Shown piece by piece: positions 34,620 to 43,614 of a DNA stretch of 64,000 bases. This DNA is from Rikenellaceae bacterium (GTDB lineage Bacteria > Bacteroidota > Bacteroidia > Bacteroidales > Rikenellaceae). The notes under the pieces were generated by a model that worked only from the letters and a program-made list of their open reading frames with translations, did no database searches and was not told where the DNA came from. The translations under genes were made by a program, and so were the position numbers. Position 1 is the stretch's first letter. Each line of letters starts with the position of its first letter. Location of the stretch: contig SUZC01000010.1 of NCBI GenBank assembly GCA_015060165.1, positions 1-64,000 of the forward strand. Reading direction: 5' to 3'.

Positions 34620-35753
34620 ATGAAATATTATATTATCGCTGGTGAGCCGTCAGGCGATTTGCATGGCTCGAATTTGATGAAGGGTATCCGAAAAAGTGAC
34701 CCTGAGGCCAAGTTCCGTTTTTGCGGAGGTGATATGATGGCCGAGGTGGGTGGTCGCGAGAATCTTGTGAAACACTACCGCGAGATGTCGTTTTTTGGAT
34801 TTGTGCAGGTGGCACTAAATATCCGCACCATCCTCTCGCAGATGGGCGAGTGTTGCAGAGATATTATGGCCTTTCAGCCCGACGTGGTTATTCTGATTGA
34901 TTATCCTGGATTTAACATCAAGATTGCCGAGTTCGCACACTCGAAGGGTATTCCCGTTCACTATTATATCGCCCCAAAGGTGTGGGCGTGGAAGGAGCAT
35001 CGAGTGAAGGCTCTTAGGCGATTTGTCGATAAACTCTATATCATATTCCCATTCGAGAAGGAGTATTTCCGCTCAAAGGGCATCGAACCCCACTTCGAGG
35101 GTAACCCAATTATGGATGCCATCACCAAACGATGTGCCGAAGCCCCTGCCGAGAGCGATTTTCGCCGCGAGAATGGTCTCGATGAGCGACCCATTGTGGC
35201 TCTGCTTGCAGGTAGTAGAGTGAGCGAGATTAAGGCCAATCTGAGATTTATGGCTCGCTTGGCCGAGCGTATGCCTGAACACCAATTTGTGGTTGCGGGA
35301 GTGGATTGGATTAAGCGTGAGCAGTATGAGGTCTTTACAGCCGATATGCCCGTAAAGTTTGTCTGCGACAAGACATACGAGTTGCTGCAAATATCGGAGG
35401 TCGCGGTGGTGACATCGGGAACGGCAACGCTGGAGACGGCGTTGATAGGTATTCCCGAATTGGTGGTCTATGGTATTCCTTGGTTCTATGAGAAGATGAA
35501 ACCATATCTGCTCAAAATTCCTTATGTGTCGCTTGTGAATTTGAATTTGCAGCGTGAGGCGGTACGCGAGATGGTGGTTTATCACCCTTCGGTTGACGAG
35601 GCCGAAAAGGAGCTTCGCTCGATAATGATTGGTGGCGATAAACGCGAAAAGATGCTATCGGATTTTGCTGAGTTGCGCGAGATTATTGGTGGCGCAGGTG
35701 CGAGCGATAGGTTTGCTGCCGATATTGTTAAGACAATTCAAAATTCAAAGTAA
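34620..35753 (+). CDS. lpxB: lipid-A-disaccharide synthase
   Basis: A 377-aa GT19 glycosyltransferase that joins UDP-diacylglucosamine and lipid X in lipid A synthesis. MKYYIIAGEPSGDLHGSNLM at the start, IAPKVWAWKEHRV (110-125 region), EGNPIMD, VALLAGSRVSEI and TSGTATLETALIGIPELVVY are diagnostic. It acts at the cytoplasmic face of the inner membrane. The stop codon forms the start of repeat copy C. Confidence 0.97.
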   Translation: MKYYIIAGEPSGDLHGSNLMKGIRKSDPEAKFRFCGGDMMAEVGGRENLVKHYREMSFFGFVQVALNIRTILSQMGECCRDIMAFQPDVVILIDYPGFNIKIAEFAHSKGIPVHYYIAPKVWAWKEHRVKALRRFVDKLYIIFPFEKEYFRSKGIEPHFEGNPIMDAITKRCAEAPAESDFRRENGLDERPIVALLAGSRVSEIKANLRFMARLAERMPEHQFVVAGVDWIKREQYEVFTADMPVKFVCDKTYELLQISEVAVVTSGTATLETALIGIPELVVYGIPWFYEKMKPYLLKIPYVSLVNLNLQREAVREMVVYHPSVDEAEKELRSIMIGGDKREKMLSDFAELREIIGGAGASDRFAADIVKTIQNSK

Positions 35754-35874
35754 AAGCCGTCTAACAAGGCTCTTTTGGCATCTACCTCGGTCTTGAAATC
35801 CTCATTTACGCTAAGTAAACTGCGGTTTCTCGACCTTCGAGTAGCTTCAAAATAGCTCTTGTTATACGACTTTT
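35751..35874 (+). repeat. covarying ~120-nt palindromic repeat, copy C
   Basis: The arm hexamers are AACAAG and CTTGTT. A third stem is CTAC/GTAG where copies A and B have CTGC/GCAG. The apex is TTTAC/GTAAA around GCTAA. It overlaps the lpxB stop. Confidence 0.9.
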
Positions 35875-35910
35875 GAAGAAAGTGCTAAATAGTGAATAAA
35901 TTCAAAATTG

Positions 35911-36213
35911 ATGCTTCTCGGTGCGCTTGTATTTGGTGTAGTTTGGTGTTTGATAGCCCTGTTTTTGCGTAGTTATCCTGAAACGATGGCGGGTTACAAT
36001 ACAATGCCCAAAGAGAAACGAGCAAGGATTGACATTGAAAAGATTGGTCGTGTGGTGTACCGAGCAATGTTTGCGGGTGTGCCATTTGCTCTGCTTTCAT
36101 CGTTGATGCCGAGCGAAGGACTTTATGTGTTGATGCTGGTGGGAGTGCCTGTGGGGCTGCTTATTGCAGTGACAATATATGTAAACGTGTGTAAAAAGAA
36201 ATTTGAAAAATAG
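35911..36213 (+). CDS. DUF3784-type small membrane protein
   Basis: A 100-aa protein with three hydrophobic helices (about 2-20, 55-70, 73-92). The loop ETMAGYNTMPKEKRARIDIEKIGR, between helices 1 and 2, matches the AGYNTM(S/P)KEE motif of DUF3784 proteins. Function unknown. ATG 35911 is chosen over an in-frame TTG at 35908. The FAH gene follows after 2 nt. Confidence 0.72.
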   Translation: MLLGALVFGVVWCLIALFLRSYPETMAGYNTMPKEKRARIDIEKIGRVVYRAMFAGVPFALLSSLMPSEGLYVLMLVGVPVGLLIAVTIYVNVCKKKFEK

Positions 36214-36215
36214 AT

Positions 36216-36839
36216 ATGAAGATAATCTGTATTGGTCGCAACTATGCCGACCACGCTAAGGAACTCAACGATGGTGCGGAGATACCCAAAGAACCACTCT
36301 TTTTTCTAAAACCTGACACTGCTCTACTTCGAAACAACGACCCTTTCTACATTCCGTCGTTCTCGAGCGAGGTGCATTATGAGTGTGAATTGGTGGTGCG
36401 AATCACGCGTTTGGCAAAGTGTATCGACAAAAAGTTTGCATCACGTTGTTACGAGGAGGTTGGCCTTGGAATAGATTTCACAGCGCGAGATTTGCAGCGC
36501 GAGGCTATACAGAAAGGACTTCCGTGGGAGCTATGCAAAGGCTTTGACCACTCGGCAGCCCTGTCGAATCAGTTCGTATCGTTGGCTGAATTGGGTGGCG
36601 ATGTGCAGAATTTGGAATTTGAGATGGAGCTAAATGGCGAGGTGCGCCAGCACGGCTTTACGAAGAATATGCTCTTTACCGTAGATGAGATTATCAGCCA
36701 TATATCACGCTATATGACTCTTCGCATCGGCGACCTTATCTATACCGGTACTCCCGTAGGCGTTGGCCCGGTTAAGCCTGGGGATAATATTAAAGCTCGT
36801 ATAGGAGGGTATACCCTGCTTGACTTCGATGTGATGTAA
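36216..36839 (+). CDS. fumarylacetoacetate-hydrolase-family protein
   Basis: A 207-aa single FAH-domain protein, the size of the acylpyruvase/oxaloacetate-tautomerase subgroup (E. coli YcgM-like). MKIICIGRNYADHAKEL at the start, FLKPDTALL, the metal-binding HYECELVVRI and the terminal GDLIYTGTPVGVGPVKPGD are conserved. Exact substrate unknown. The stop overlaps half copy G of the repeat. Confidence 0.92.
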   Translation: MKIICIGRNYADHAKELNDGAEIPKEPLFFLKPDTALLRNNDPFYIPSFSSEVHYECELVVRITRLAKCIDKKFASRCYEEVGLGIDFTARDLQREAIQKGLPWELCKGFDHSAALSNQFVSLAELGGDVQNLEFEMELNGEVRQHGFTKNMLFTVDEIISHISRYMTLRIGDLIYTGTPVGVGPVKPGDNIKARIGGYTLLDFDVM

Positions 36840-36873
36840 AAATCGTCTATTGTGGCTCTTTTGGCGTCCGCCT
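36838..36873 (+). repeat. half copy G of the ~120-nt repeat
   Basis: Only the left arm (CGTCTATTGTGGCTCTTTTGG and the next stem strand) remains; the right arm is replaced by an unrelated terminator hairpin. Confidence 0.75.
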
Positions 36874-36881
36874 CATAATAA

Positions 36882-36917
36882 AATGGTGTTATCAGGAGCA
36901 AATCCGATAACACCATT
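36882..36917. terminator. bidirectional terminator between FAH gene and maf
   Basis: AATGGTGTTATC pairs with GATAACACCATT across a 12-nt loop, with A- and T-rich flanks. It separates convergent genes. Confidence 0.85.
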
Positions 36918-36942
36918 CCTTTATATAAATATATGTGTATGC

Positions 36943-37536
36943 TTACTCAATAAACTTATCTAATTCGCACCAAACACGTTGAATAGGCAGCCCCATAACG
37001 TTGAAAAACGAACCTTCGATGCCCTCGATACCCACATAACCAATCCACTCCTGAATGCCGTAACTGCCTGCTTTGTCCATAGGCTTATAGGTATCGATGT
37101 AGTAGTAAATCTCCTCGTCGGTCAGGTTGCGGAATCGCACCTTCGAGTGTGCCGAGAAACTCTTTGTCTGCTTAGTACTGCGCAAGGTGACTCCTGTAAT
37201 CACTTCGTGTTCGCATCCCGATAGCATTTTCAGCATAGCGAAAGCATCGTCGCGGTTTGCCGGCTTACCTAAAATCTCGTCTTTGGCCACCACAACCGTA
37301 TCGGCTGTAAGCAGGATATCTTTTTCGCATAAGGCTGAGGGGTATGCCTCACTCTTCAAGCGTGAAATAAATTCGGCAACATCGGCAGCAGCAATATCGG
37401 CGGGGTAGAACTCCTCGCACTCAAAACGAGGCGCAAGTTCATACTTCAATCCAGCCTCCGAGAGTAGTTGACGACGGCGAGGTGACTGCGATGCTAGAAT
37501 TAGCCTATATGATTTGAGTTTTTCGTGTAGTATCAT
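36943..37536 (-). CDS. maf: Maf-family nucleotide pyrophosphatase
   Basis: A 197-aa Maf protein, which hydrolyses non-canonical or specific NTPs (dTTP/UTP type most likely). ILASQSPRRRQLL at the start, LLTADTVV with the catalytic Asp, and GKPANRDDAFAMLKMLSG are diagnostic. The ATG at 37536 (MILHEKLKS) is chosen; the open frame continues to 37611 but would overlap the antiporter gene. It is the last gene of the rod-shape cluster transcription unit, 11 nt after the antiporter. Confidence 0.93.
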   Translation of the reverse strand: MILHEKLKSYRLILASQSPRRRQLLSEAGLKYELAPRFECEEFYPADIAAADVAEFISRLKSEAYPSALCEKDILLTADTVVVAKDEILGKPANRDDAFAMLKMLSGCEHEVITGVTLRSTKQTKSFSAHSKVRFRNLTDEEIYYYIDTYKPMDKAGSYGIQEWIGYVGIEGIEGSFFNVMGLPIQRVWCELDKFIE

Positions 37537-37547
37537 TCTCTTATCTA

Positions 37548-38534
37548 TTATGCCGTCAGAAAAGCTATATAACAGGCTATTGCTACTACCGCACATAATG
37601 CTTTGACCCATCTGTTGCGGCAGAGCAGCATAAAGTATATGGCAAACGAGGCGGTTATTCCAAACACCGTGAGCCCCACAATCTTGCTATCATCGAAGTA
37701 GAATGTTGTGCCGCTTATGTAGAGCAGATCGGCTATGGCCAGAACAAAGTAGTTGAAGACGTTGCTACCAGTGATATTCCCAAATGCAATGTTGAAGTTT
37801 CGCATACGGAATAGCGAGATTGTCGATGTTACCTCGGGTAGCGATGTGGCCACACCTAAGAATATGGCTCCTGCCAAGCCCGATCCGAGGTTAAGTTCGG
37901 TGGCTATATCGTCGGTGATGTATGTGAGAATTACACTAGCTATGATAATACCCAAACTTGCCAGCACGAACCGTACGACAATAGTCTTTACCGAGAGCGT
38001 TACGGGAGGACAATCCTCATCCTCTTCCCCACAATCTGTGCCGTTGTCGGCTGCCAGATATTTTACTGAAAGTGCGTAAAGAACTACTACTATCAGCGAG
38101 GTTATGCTCATATAGAACCAGGGCGATGCCTCGTTGCCCAAGATGATATTTTGGTCAACTATGCCTTGCCAATTGAGAGCTACAGTGACATACATGGCGA
38201 GCAGAAGAATCATCACTTTCTTGTGGCTACAAGCCAGGTGTGCCGCTGAGAAACCCTTGATGAAACATAGAATCACAACGGCCAACATCGCAAAATTGAA
38301 TAAGTTGCTACCCAAAATATTGCCAATACACAGAGATGGGTTGTCGATAAGCACCGTAGCTGATATGCTAGTAAAGAGTTCGGGCAAAGAGGTAATGGCC
38401 GAGAGTAATACTCCGCCCAAAAATGCACCCGAGAGCTTGGTCGTGCGGTCAATCATATCGATATATCGCGAGGCGAGAATCGAGAACCATACGACGGCCG
38501 CTGCGGTGATTATGTAGCTTATGTATAACATCAT
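37548..38534 (-). CDS. CaCA-family sodium/calcium antiporter
   Basis: A 328-aa inner-membrane exchanger of the YrbG type. The two alpha repeats are clear: SLPELFTSISA...GSNLFNFAML in the first half and SLPEVTSTISLF...GNITGSNVFNYFVL in the second. An acidic loop DCGEEDEDCPP lies between the halves. It follows rodA after 40 nt. Confidence 0.93.
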   Translation of the reverse strand: MMLYISYIITAAAVVWFSILASRYIDMIDRTTKLSGAFLGGVLLSAITSLPELFTSISATVLIDNPSLCIGNILGSNLFNFAMLAVVILCFIKGFSAAHLACSHKKVMILLLAMYVTVALNWQGIVDQNIILGNEASPWFYMSITSLIVVVLYALSVKYLAADNGTDCGEEDEDCPPVTLSVKTIVVRFVLASLGIIIASVILTYITDDIATELNLGSGLAGAIFLGVATSLPEVTSTISLFRMRNFNIAFGNITGSNVFNYFVLAIADLLYISGTTFYFDDSKIVGLTVFGITASFAIYFMLLCRNRWVKALCAVVAIACYIAFLTA

Positions 38535-38574
38535 TTAGTTGGGTTATTGATAATGTTGTTTTCAGAATAGTTCG

Positions 38575-40014
38575 TTAAATATTCGATACGAGTCCCTTGC
38601 GGGGTGTAGCATCCAGACGTATGGCGATAAATACCAAGATGGTGAAAGCCACAAGTGATGAGCCTCCGTAACTTAGGAACGGAAGTGGAATACCCATCAC
38701 AGGCATTAAGCCTATGGTCATGCCGACATTAACCAATACGTGGAACAATAGGATTGCAGCCACGCAGTAGCTATATATTCGGCTGAAGGGCTCTTGTTGT
38801 CGCTCGCCCATATGCATAAGTCGCAGAATGAGCGTACAGAGTAGCGTCAGTACAATCATTGCACCTATAAATCCCCACTCTTCACCTACGGTACAGAAGA
38901 TAAAATCGGTGTGTTTCTCGGGTACGAAGTTGTATTTGATCTGCGTACCCTCCATAAATCCTTTACCGAATAGTCCACCCGAACCGATTGCAATCTTCGA
39001 TTGGTTAACATTGTAGTCAGCGCCGCTGGGGTCGCTCACAATACCCAGGAAACTGAGGATTCGCTCGCGCTGATGAGGCTTTAGAATCGATTCGAAAATC
39101 ATATCGGCTGTCGGCACAAACAACATTGAGCCAACGAAGAGTGAGAGTGTCAGGAATATAGCGGCGATGTTTTTGCGGATGGCATATATCGCAGCTGCGA
39201 CAACTCCTAAGATGGTCGATATAACAAGGCACAAGTAGCCACTAAGAGCTCCATGCCAAAAGAGTAGCGAAGCCCCATAGAGCAGTAATGCGGTGAAACA
39301 GAGTGCGGTTACGAATATCAGGTGCATCTTCCACTCGCCGATCATCATTGCATCTGAAAGCGTAAAGATGAGTAACAGCAGCAAAAGTAGCAGCAGTGGG
39401 GTGAATAGGAATGAACAGATGAACAGCGTGGCAACCATAATCATCGGTATACATATCCACTTATTCAATCCTTCGCGGTAGAGGACGAAAATGAACGAAC
39501 AGAGCACCACTCCCGAGCCGGTATCGTTTTGCAAAACAATGATTGCCAATGGTAGTAGAATGATAAATCCGACGTGGAATAGGTGGCTGGGCTTTTTGAT
39601 GGAGAACGAGTAGTTACTCATCAATCGCGCTACGGCCAGCGCCGTTGCAATCTTTGCAAACTCTACAGGCTGTATTCTCACCGCTCCAAACTCAAACCAC
39701 GCCTTTGCTCCGTTGACCTCCTTACCGAATAGCAAAACGGCTATAAGCAGGAGTATACCAGCTCCGTAGGCGTAGTATGCGTACATATGGTAGAAACGCG
39801 AGTCGAGCAGCAGAATAAACAATCCTATGCAGAACGCAGCACCCGTCCAGACAATCTGCTTGATGTAGTTCTGCCCGAAGGCAAAGACTTCCAACTCGTC
39901 GTTATACGATGCAGAGATGATATTGATAAATCCCGCCAGCACGAGCAGGAAATAGCAACCGATTGCAACGCGGTCGACTCCTTCGAAAAGCGATATTTTA
40001 TTTCTACTCGGCAT
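38575..40014 (-). CDS. rodA: rod-shape peptidoglycan polymerase RodA
   Basis: A 479-aa SEDS-family glycosyltransferase that polymerises peptidoglycan with PBP2 during elongation. Twelve or so hydrophobic segments are present. NGAKAWFEFGAVRIQPVEFAKI and KHTDFIFCTVGEEWGFIGA carry the conserved Asp/Glu residues, and the end has PFLSYGGSSL. It is longer than E. coli RodA because of extra central helices (about 210-290), as is common in Bacteroidota. It overlaps mrdA by 11 nt. Confidence 0.95.
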   Translation of the reverse strand: MPSRNKISLFEGVDRVAIGCYFLLVLAGFINIISASYNDELEVFAFGQNYIKQIVWTGAAFCIGLFILLLDSRFYHMYAYYAYGAGILLLIAVLLFGKEVNGAKAWFEFGAVRIQPVEFAKIATALAVARLMSNYSFSIKKPSHLFHVGFIILLPLAIIVLQNDTGSGVVLCSFIFVLYREGLNKWICIPMIMVATLFICSFLFTPLLLLLLLLLIFTLSDAMMIGEWKMHLIFVTALCFTALLLYGASLLFWHGALSGYLCLVISTILGVVAAAIYAIRKNIAAIFLTLSLFVGSMLFVPTADMIFESILKPHQRERILSFLGIVSDPSGADYNVNQSKIAIGSGGLFGKGFMEGTQIKYNFVPEKHTDFIFCTVGEEWGFIGAMIVLTLLCTLILRLMHMGERQQEPFSRIYSYCVAAILLFHVLVNVGMTIGLMPVMGIPLPFLSYGGSSLVAFTILVFIAIRLDATPRKGLVSNI

Positions 40015-41839
40015 AGTGTCGTGGGTTATAAGGTATATTTTTTACGTAGTCCACCAATTCGGGACGTTTGATTGTGTCGGTCAGGTACATCTCCTCGATA
40101 AGGCTGGCTATTGGCAGGGCGATGGTGGCTCCAAATCCTCCGAACTCTACATATACCGAGATTGCAATCTTTGGATTATCCTTCGGCGCAAACGAAAGGA
40201 AGGTCGAGTGGTCACGGCCGTGGGGATTCTGAGCCGTACCGGTCTTTCCGCAGACATCCTGTCCGGGAATCATTGCTCGCCACGATGTACCGCCTCCCGG
40301 GATATTCACTCCTCGCCACATACCCTCGGCAATAGGCTCGAAATGCTTGGGGTCGACCTTGGTGTACTGTTTCTGGTAGAAACGGCTATCCAATGAGTCG
40401 CGGCCCTCGATGGCCTTTACAATGTGAGGGATGTAGTAGTAACCTCGATTGGCAACCGTAGCTGCCAAATTGGCCATCTGCAACGGCGTACAACCCAGCT
40501 CTCCTTGACCAATCGAGAGCGAAAGGACCGTAAGACCATTCCATGAGCCATTGTAGTTGCGGTCGTAGAGTTTACGCGTTGGGACATATCCTGAACCCTC
40601 GTCGATAAAGTCAGAGTCGAGTTTGCGACCATATCCGAAACTGCGTACATATTCGGCCCATACGTCCAATCCCTCCTTCACGCTGCCATATTTGCGGTTC
40701 TCGATAATATCGCGGAACACATAGCAGAAGTAGGCGTTGCACGAGTGTGCCACAGCATTGCGCAAATCGAGTGGGGAGTAGTGGGCATGGCACTTCTGGC
40801 TGATACGGCCCACGTGGTAACCTCCGTGGCAAGGGTATGCTCTATCAGGTGTTAGTACACCTTCCTGCAATCCGATGAGTCCCTGCACGAGCTTGAATGT
40901 TGACCCCGGAGGGTATTTGGCCGATACAGCACGGTTGAAGAGCGGCTTGCGCTTGTTGCCGAGCATCTTCATATAGTTGTTGCCTCGGTTGCGTCCCACC
41001 AATTCGTCGGGGTCATAGCTCGGTGATGATGCCATAACCAGGATTTCGCCCGTCTTGGGCTCGATGGCAACCACAGCACCTACTTTGCCTGCCATAAGCT
41101 CCTCGGCAAAGGCTTGCAGGCGTGCATCGATGGTGCAGGTGAGTCGTTTGCCGGGGATAGGCAACGAGTCGAACGCTCCGTCCATATAAGAGTTTTTGAT
41201 GGCTCCGTGTGCATCTCTCTCCAAAATCTTCACTCCATCTTTTCCTCGTAGCTCGCTCTCGTAGGCACGTTCCACGCCACTCTTGCCGATGTAGTCGCCC
41301 ATACGATATTCGTCGGGATTGCGGTTAATGTCATTTTTACTCACCTCGCCCACATATCCCAGCAGATTGCCTCCAATCTTACGCGGATATTCTCGCATTG
41401 TACGATATACGGTATGAAATCCCGGGAAATTATACTCATCGAGCAATACTTTTACCTCCTTGGGAACATAGTTGGCCACAAGTGTTGCTTTGCGTGGTGC
41501 CGAACGGGCATCACGCAGTACTCGCATAAGCTTCTCCTTGCTGATGCCGACCAAGTTGCACAGACCCAAAGTATCGAATCCCTGCTTGCCGATGTGGCGA
41601 TAGGTGACCATCAAATCGTAGCACTCCTTACTATGTACCAAAAACTCGCCATTGCGGTCGACAATTTCGCCTCGCGGAGCATACTGCACCTCGTAACGCA
41701 GAACGTTACCCTCGGCAAGGCTCTTGTAGCGGCGGTCGATGAGTTGCAGGTAACCCACGCGGCAGGCTATAAGGCCAAATATGCCCAGCACAATAATGCG
41801 AAGTATTGTGCGACGGATATATGCATCGTTTGCCCCCAT
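40004..41839 (-). CDS. mrdA: penicillin-binding protein 2 (elongasome transpeptidase)
   Basis: A 611-aa class B PBP, membrane-anchored at residues 8-26. The pedestal domain starts at RGEIVDRNGEFLVHSKECYD. Transpeptidase motifs are SxxK in SAKYPPGSTFKLVQG, SxN in AHSCNAYF and KTG in CGKTGTAQNPHG. It works with RodA and MreBCD in lateral wall growth. It starts 2 nt after mreD and overlaps rodA. Confidence 0.96.
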   Translation of the reverse strand: MGANDAYIRRTILRIIVLGIFGLIACRVGYLQLIDRRYKSLAEGNVLRYEVQYAPRGEIVDRNGEFLVHSKECYDLMVTYRHIGKQGFDTLGLCNLVGISKEKLMRVLRDARSAPRKATLVANYVPKEVKVLLDEYNFPGFHTVYRTMREYPRKIGGNLLGYVGEVSKNDINRNPDEYRMGDYIGKSGVERAYESELRGKDGVKILERDAHGAIKNSYMDGAFDSLPIPGKRLTCTIDARLQAFAEELMAGKVGAVVAIEPKTGEILVMASSPSYDPDELVGRNRGNNYMKMLGNKRKPLFNRAVSAKYPPGSTFKLVQGLIGLQEGVLTPDRAYPCHGGYHVGRISQKCHAHYSPLDLRNAVAHSCNAYFCYVFRDIIENRKYGSVKEGLDVWAEYVRSFGYGRKLDSDFIDEGSGYVPTRKLYDRNYNGSWNGLTVLSLSIGQGELGCTPLQMANLAATVANRGYYYIPHIVKAIEGRDSLDSRFYQKQYTKVDPKHFEPIAEGMWRGVNIPGGGTSWRAMIPGQDVCGKTGTAQNPHGRDHSTFLSFAPKDNPKIAISVYVEFGGFGATIALPIASLIEEMYLTDTIKRPELVDYVKNIPYNPRHYAE

Positions 41840-41841
41840 TG

Positions 41842-42357
41842 TTACTTGTTGAAGATTTTTTCGATGAATAACTTAACGAAAAACCACACGAAAACGCCTG
41901 CTCCAGCTCCGCTTAGGATTACGCGTAGCATAGTGTGGAAGATATGATGCAGCGACAAGGCTTCGAGTAGGAAGTAGAGCGAACTGTGCAACAAAATAAC
42001 AAGCGCAATGAACCAAGCCAAATTCTTCTCCGTTAGTCGATAAAGTGATGGAATGGTGTCATCGGTCGATGTGTTGTGGCCGCTTGTTATACCCAGCAAT
42101 GTGCTACGCATAAAGCCTGTGGCTGTGGTGGCGATTACGTTCAGACCGCTCATCCCCGTCATTGAATCCATGATAAGACCGAGCAGAGCCGACAGCAGCA
42201 ATACCCACACAGGCTTGGTGTCGAGTGGTAGTATAATTAGAAATGCGATATAGATGAGTGGGTGGAAATATATGCCGAGTGAGATGTTGTCGATAAGAAA
42301 AATCTGTACCAACACCAACCCGATAAATACACCCGCGTATGTTAAATATCTATGCAT
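41842..42357 (-). CDS. mreD: rod-shape-determining protein MreD
   Basis: A 171-aa polytopic inner-membrane protein with about five or six helices. Weakly conserved as usual for MreD; assigned mainly from size, hydropathy and its position between mreC and mrdA. LIYIAFLIILPLDTKPVWVLLLSALLGLIMD is the most family-like stretch. Confidence 0.88.
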   Translation of the reverse strand: MHRYLTYAGVFIGLVLVQIFLIDNISLGIYFHPLIYIAFLIILPLDTKPVWVLLLSALLGLIMDSMTGMSGLNVIATTATGFMRSTLLGITSGHNTSTDDTIPSLYRLTEKNLAWFIALVILLHSSLYFLLEALSLHHIFHTMLRVILSGAGAGVFVWFFVKLFIEKIFNK

Positions 42358-42376
42358 AAATCTTCTTAATCAAAAC

Positions 42377-43291
42377 TTAATTCTCGGTCCCCTCACCGAT
42401 ACTCATTGAACGTAGGTAGCTGCCGTTCTTGACCGACTCTTCGAGGTCGGTGACCTCTTTGAAATCGGCATTCTCGATAAGAATTACGTTGCTTAGGCGC
42501 GAAAGGTCGCTGGCGAGTCGTATGACGACATTGTAAGCTGTTTGGCTCTCGTTGAGAGTATAGCTGTCGATGTAGCCAATCTTGATTTTTACATCCGACG
42601 GGAAGTAGTGTGATACTCCCGAACCGATAACCTCGTCTCCTACCTCGATGTTGGCATTCTTCGAGAGCTCATCCATCTCGACCTTATAAGGACTATGGCC
42701 GTTCCAGCGGATCGAGCCGATATGGTCGTCGCCTACAATCTTACCACTTGTGCGGTAATCGGCATTGAGCAACGGAATGACTACCGAATATCGTTCCGAG
42801 CAGGCTGCTACATATCCGACCATCATACCATCGGGCGTAATTACTCCCATGTGAGGCACCACGCCGTGCATCAAGCCTCGGTTGAGGGTGATATAGTTGC
42901 GCAGGCGGTTTGTCGAGTTGGCAATCACGCGTGCATTCATATATCGGTATTTGGTCAGGTTCTGTGCTGTGAGCGAATCGAGCTCCGAGAATATGAGTGA
43001 ATCGGCGCCTGAGACGGCCAACTCTTCGTTGCGCTCACGATAGTAGGTGAGTTGGTTTTCGAGCCAAGCCACACGCTCCGACAGGTTCTGATTCTCGCGA
43101 CGCAGTGAGAAGAAGTGAATCACACCATACACCGAGCTATGCAGAGCCCCTGTGACACTATGTGCGTGCGAGAGAATCTTCGCCTCGGTGTATTGTGTCG
43201 AGTGGGAATAGTAATAGAGTGCAACCGTTTCGATTACAATGAACAGTAGCACAACATATATTCGGCGTATAAACTCTATAAGTCTGTACAT
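42377..43291 (-). CDS. mreC: rod-shape-determining protein MreC
   Basis: A 304-aa periplasmic scaffold anchored by one helix (12-28). A coiled coil (about 62-95) precedes the two beta-barrel lobes; ANSTNRLRNYITLNRGLMHGVVPHMGVI is the typical first-lobe segment. mreD follows after 19 nt. Unlike the usual tight mreBC arrangement, 323 nt holding two repeat copies and a hairpin separate it from mreB. Confidence 0.94.
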   Translation of the reverse strand: MYRLIEFIRRIYVVLLFIVIETVALYYYSHSTQYTEAKILSHAHSVTGALHSSVYGVIHFFSLRRENQNLSERVAWLENQLTYYRERNEELAVSGADSLIFSELDSLTAQNLTKYRYMNARVIANSTNRLRNYITLNRGLMHGVVPHMGVITPDGMMVGYVAACSERYSVVIPLLNADYRTSGKIVGDDHIGSIRWNGHSPYKVEMDELSKNANIEVGDEVIGSGVSHYFPSDVKIKIGYIDSYTLNESQTAYNVVIRLASDLSRLSNVILIENADFKEVTDLEESVKNGSYLRSMSIGEGTEN

Positions 43292-43303
43292 AAAACACTC
43301 GGC

Positions 43304-43430
43304 AAAAAATTCTCTAACAAGGCTCTTTCGGCATCTGCCTTGTCCTCGAAATCCTCATTTACGTTTAGTAAACTGCGGTTTCTCGAACTTCGAGCATCTT
43401 CAAAATAGCTCTTGTTATATAATTTTTGAA
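43304..43430 (+). repeat. covarying ~120-nt palindromic repeat, copy D
   Basis: Arm hexamers AACAAG and CTTGTT, apex TTTAC/GTAAA around GTTTA. Unlike the other full copies, it is not after a plus-strand gene: it lies just upstream of the mreC start, in its leader. Confidence 0.9.
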
Positions 43431-43458
43431 GATGAATGGTAATAACCAAAGTTCAATA

Positions 43459-43516
43459 TAAAATTATCTAACAAGGCTCTTTCGGCATCTGCCTTGTCCT
43501 CAAAATCTCATTTGTT
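43459..43516 (+). repeat. half copy E of the ~120-nt repeat
   Basis: Left arm TATCTAACAAGGCTC and the following strand to about 43515 match copy D (CTAACAAGGCTCTTTCGGC); the apex and right arm are missing. It lies 30 nt from copy D in the same orientation, suggesting a tandem duplication. Confidence 0.8.
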
Positions 43517-43567
43517 GCGAACAAAGGAGCGTGGGCAAAAAGTAAACGTTATGAGGCCTATTCTATT

Positions 43568-43598
43568 GTTTAGGGAGCGGAATTTCCGCTCCCTAAAC
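43568..43598 (-). terminator. hairpin after mreB
   Basis: GTTTAGGGAGCGGA pairs perfectly with TCCGCTCCCTAAAC around a 3-nt loop, 16 nt past the mreB stop. There is no clear T tract on the minus strand, so it may protect the 3' end or attenuate rather than fully terminate. Confidence 0.65.
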
Positions 43599-43614
43599 TA
43601 ATTTATGATTCTGA

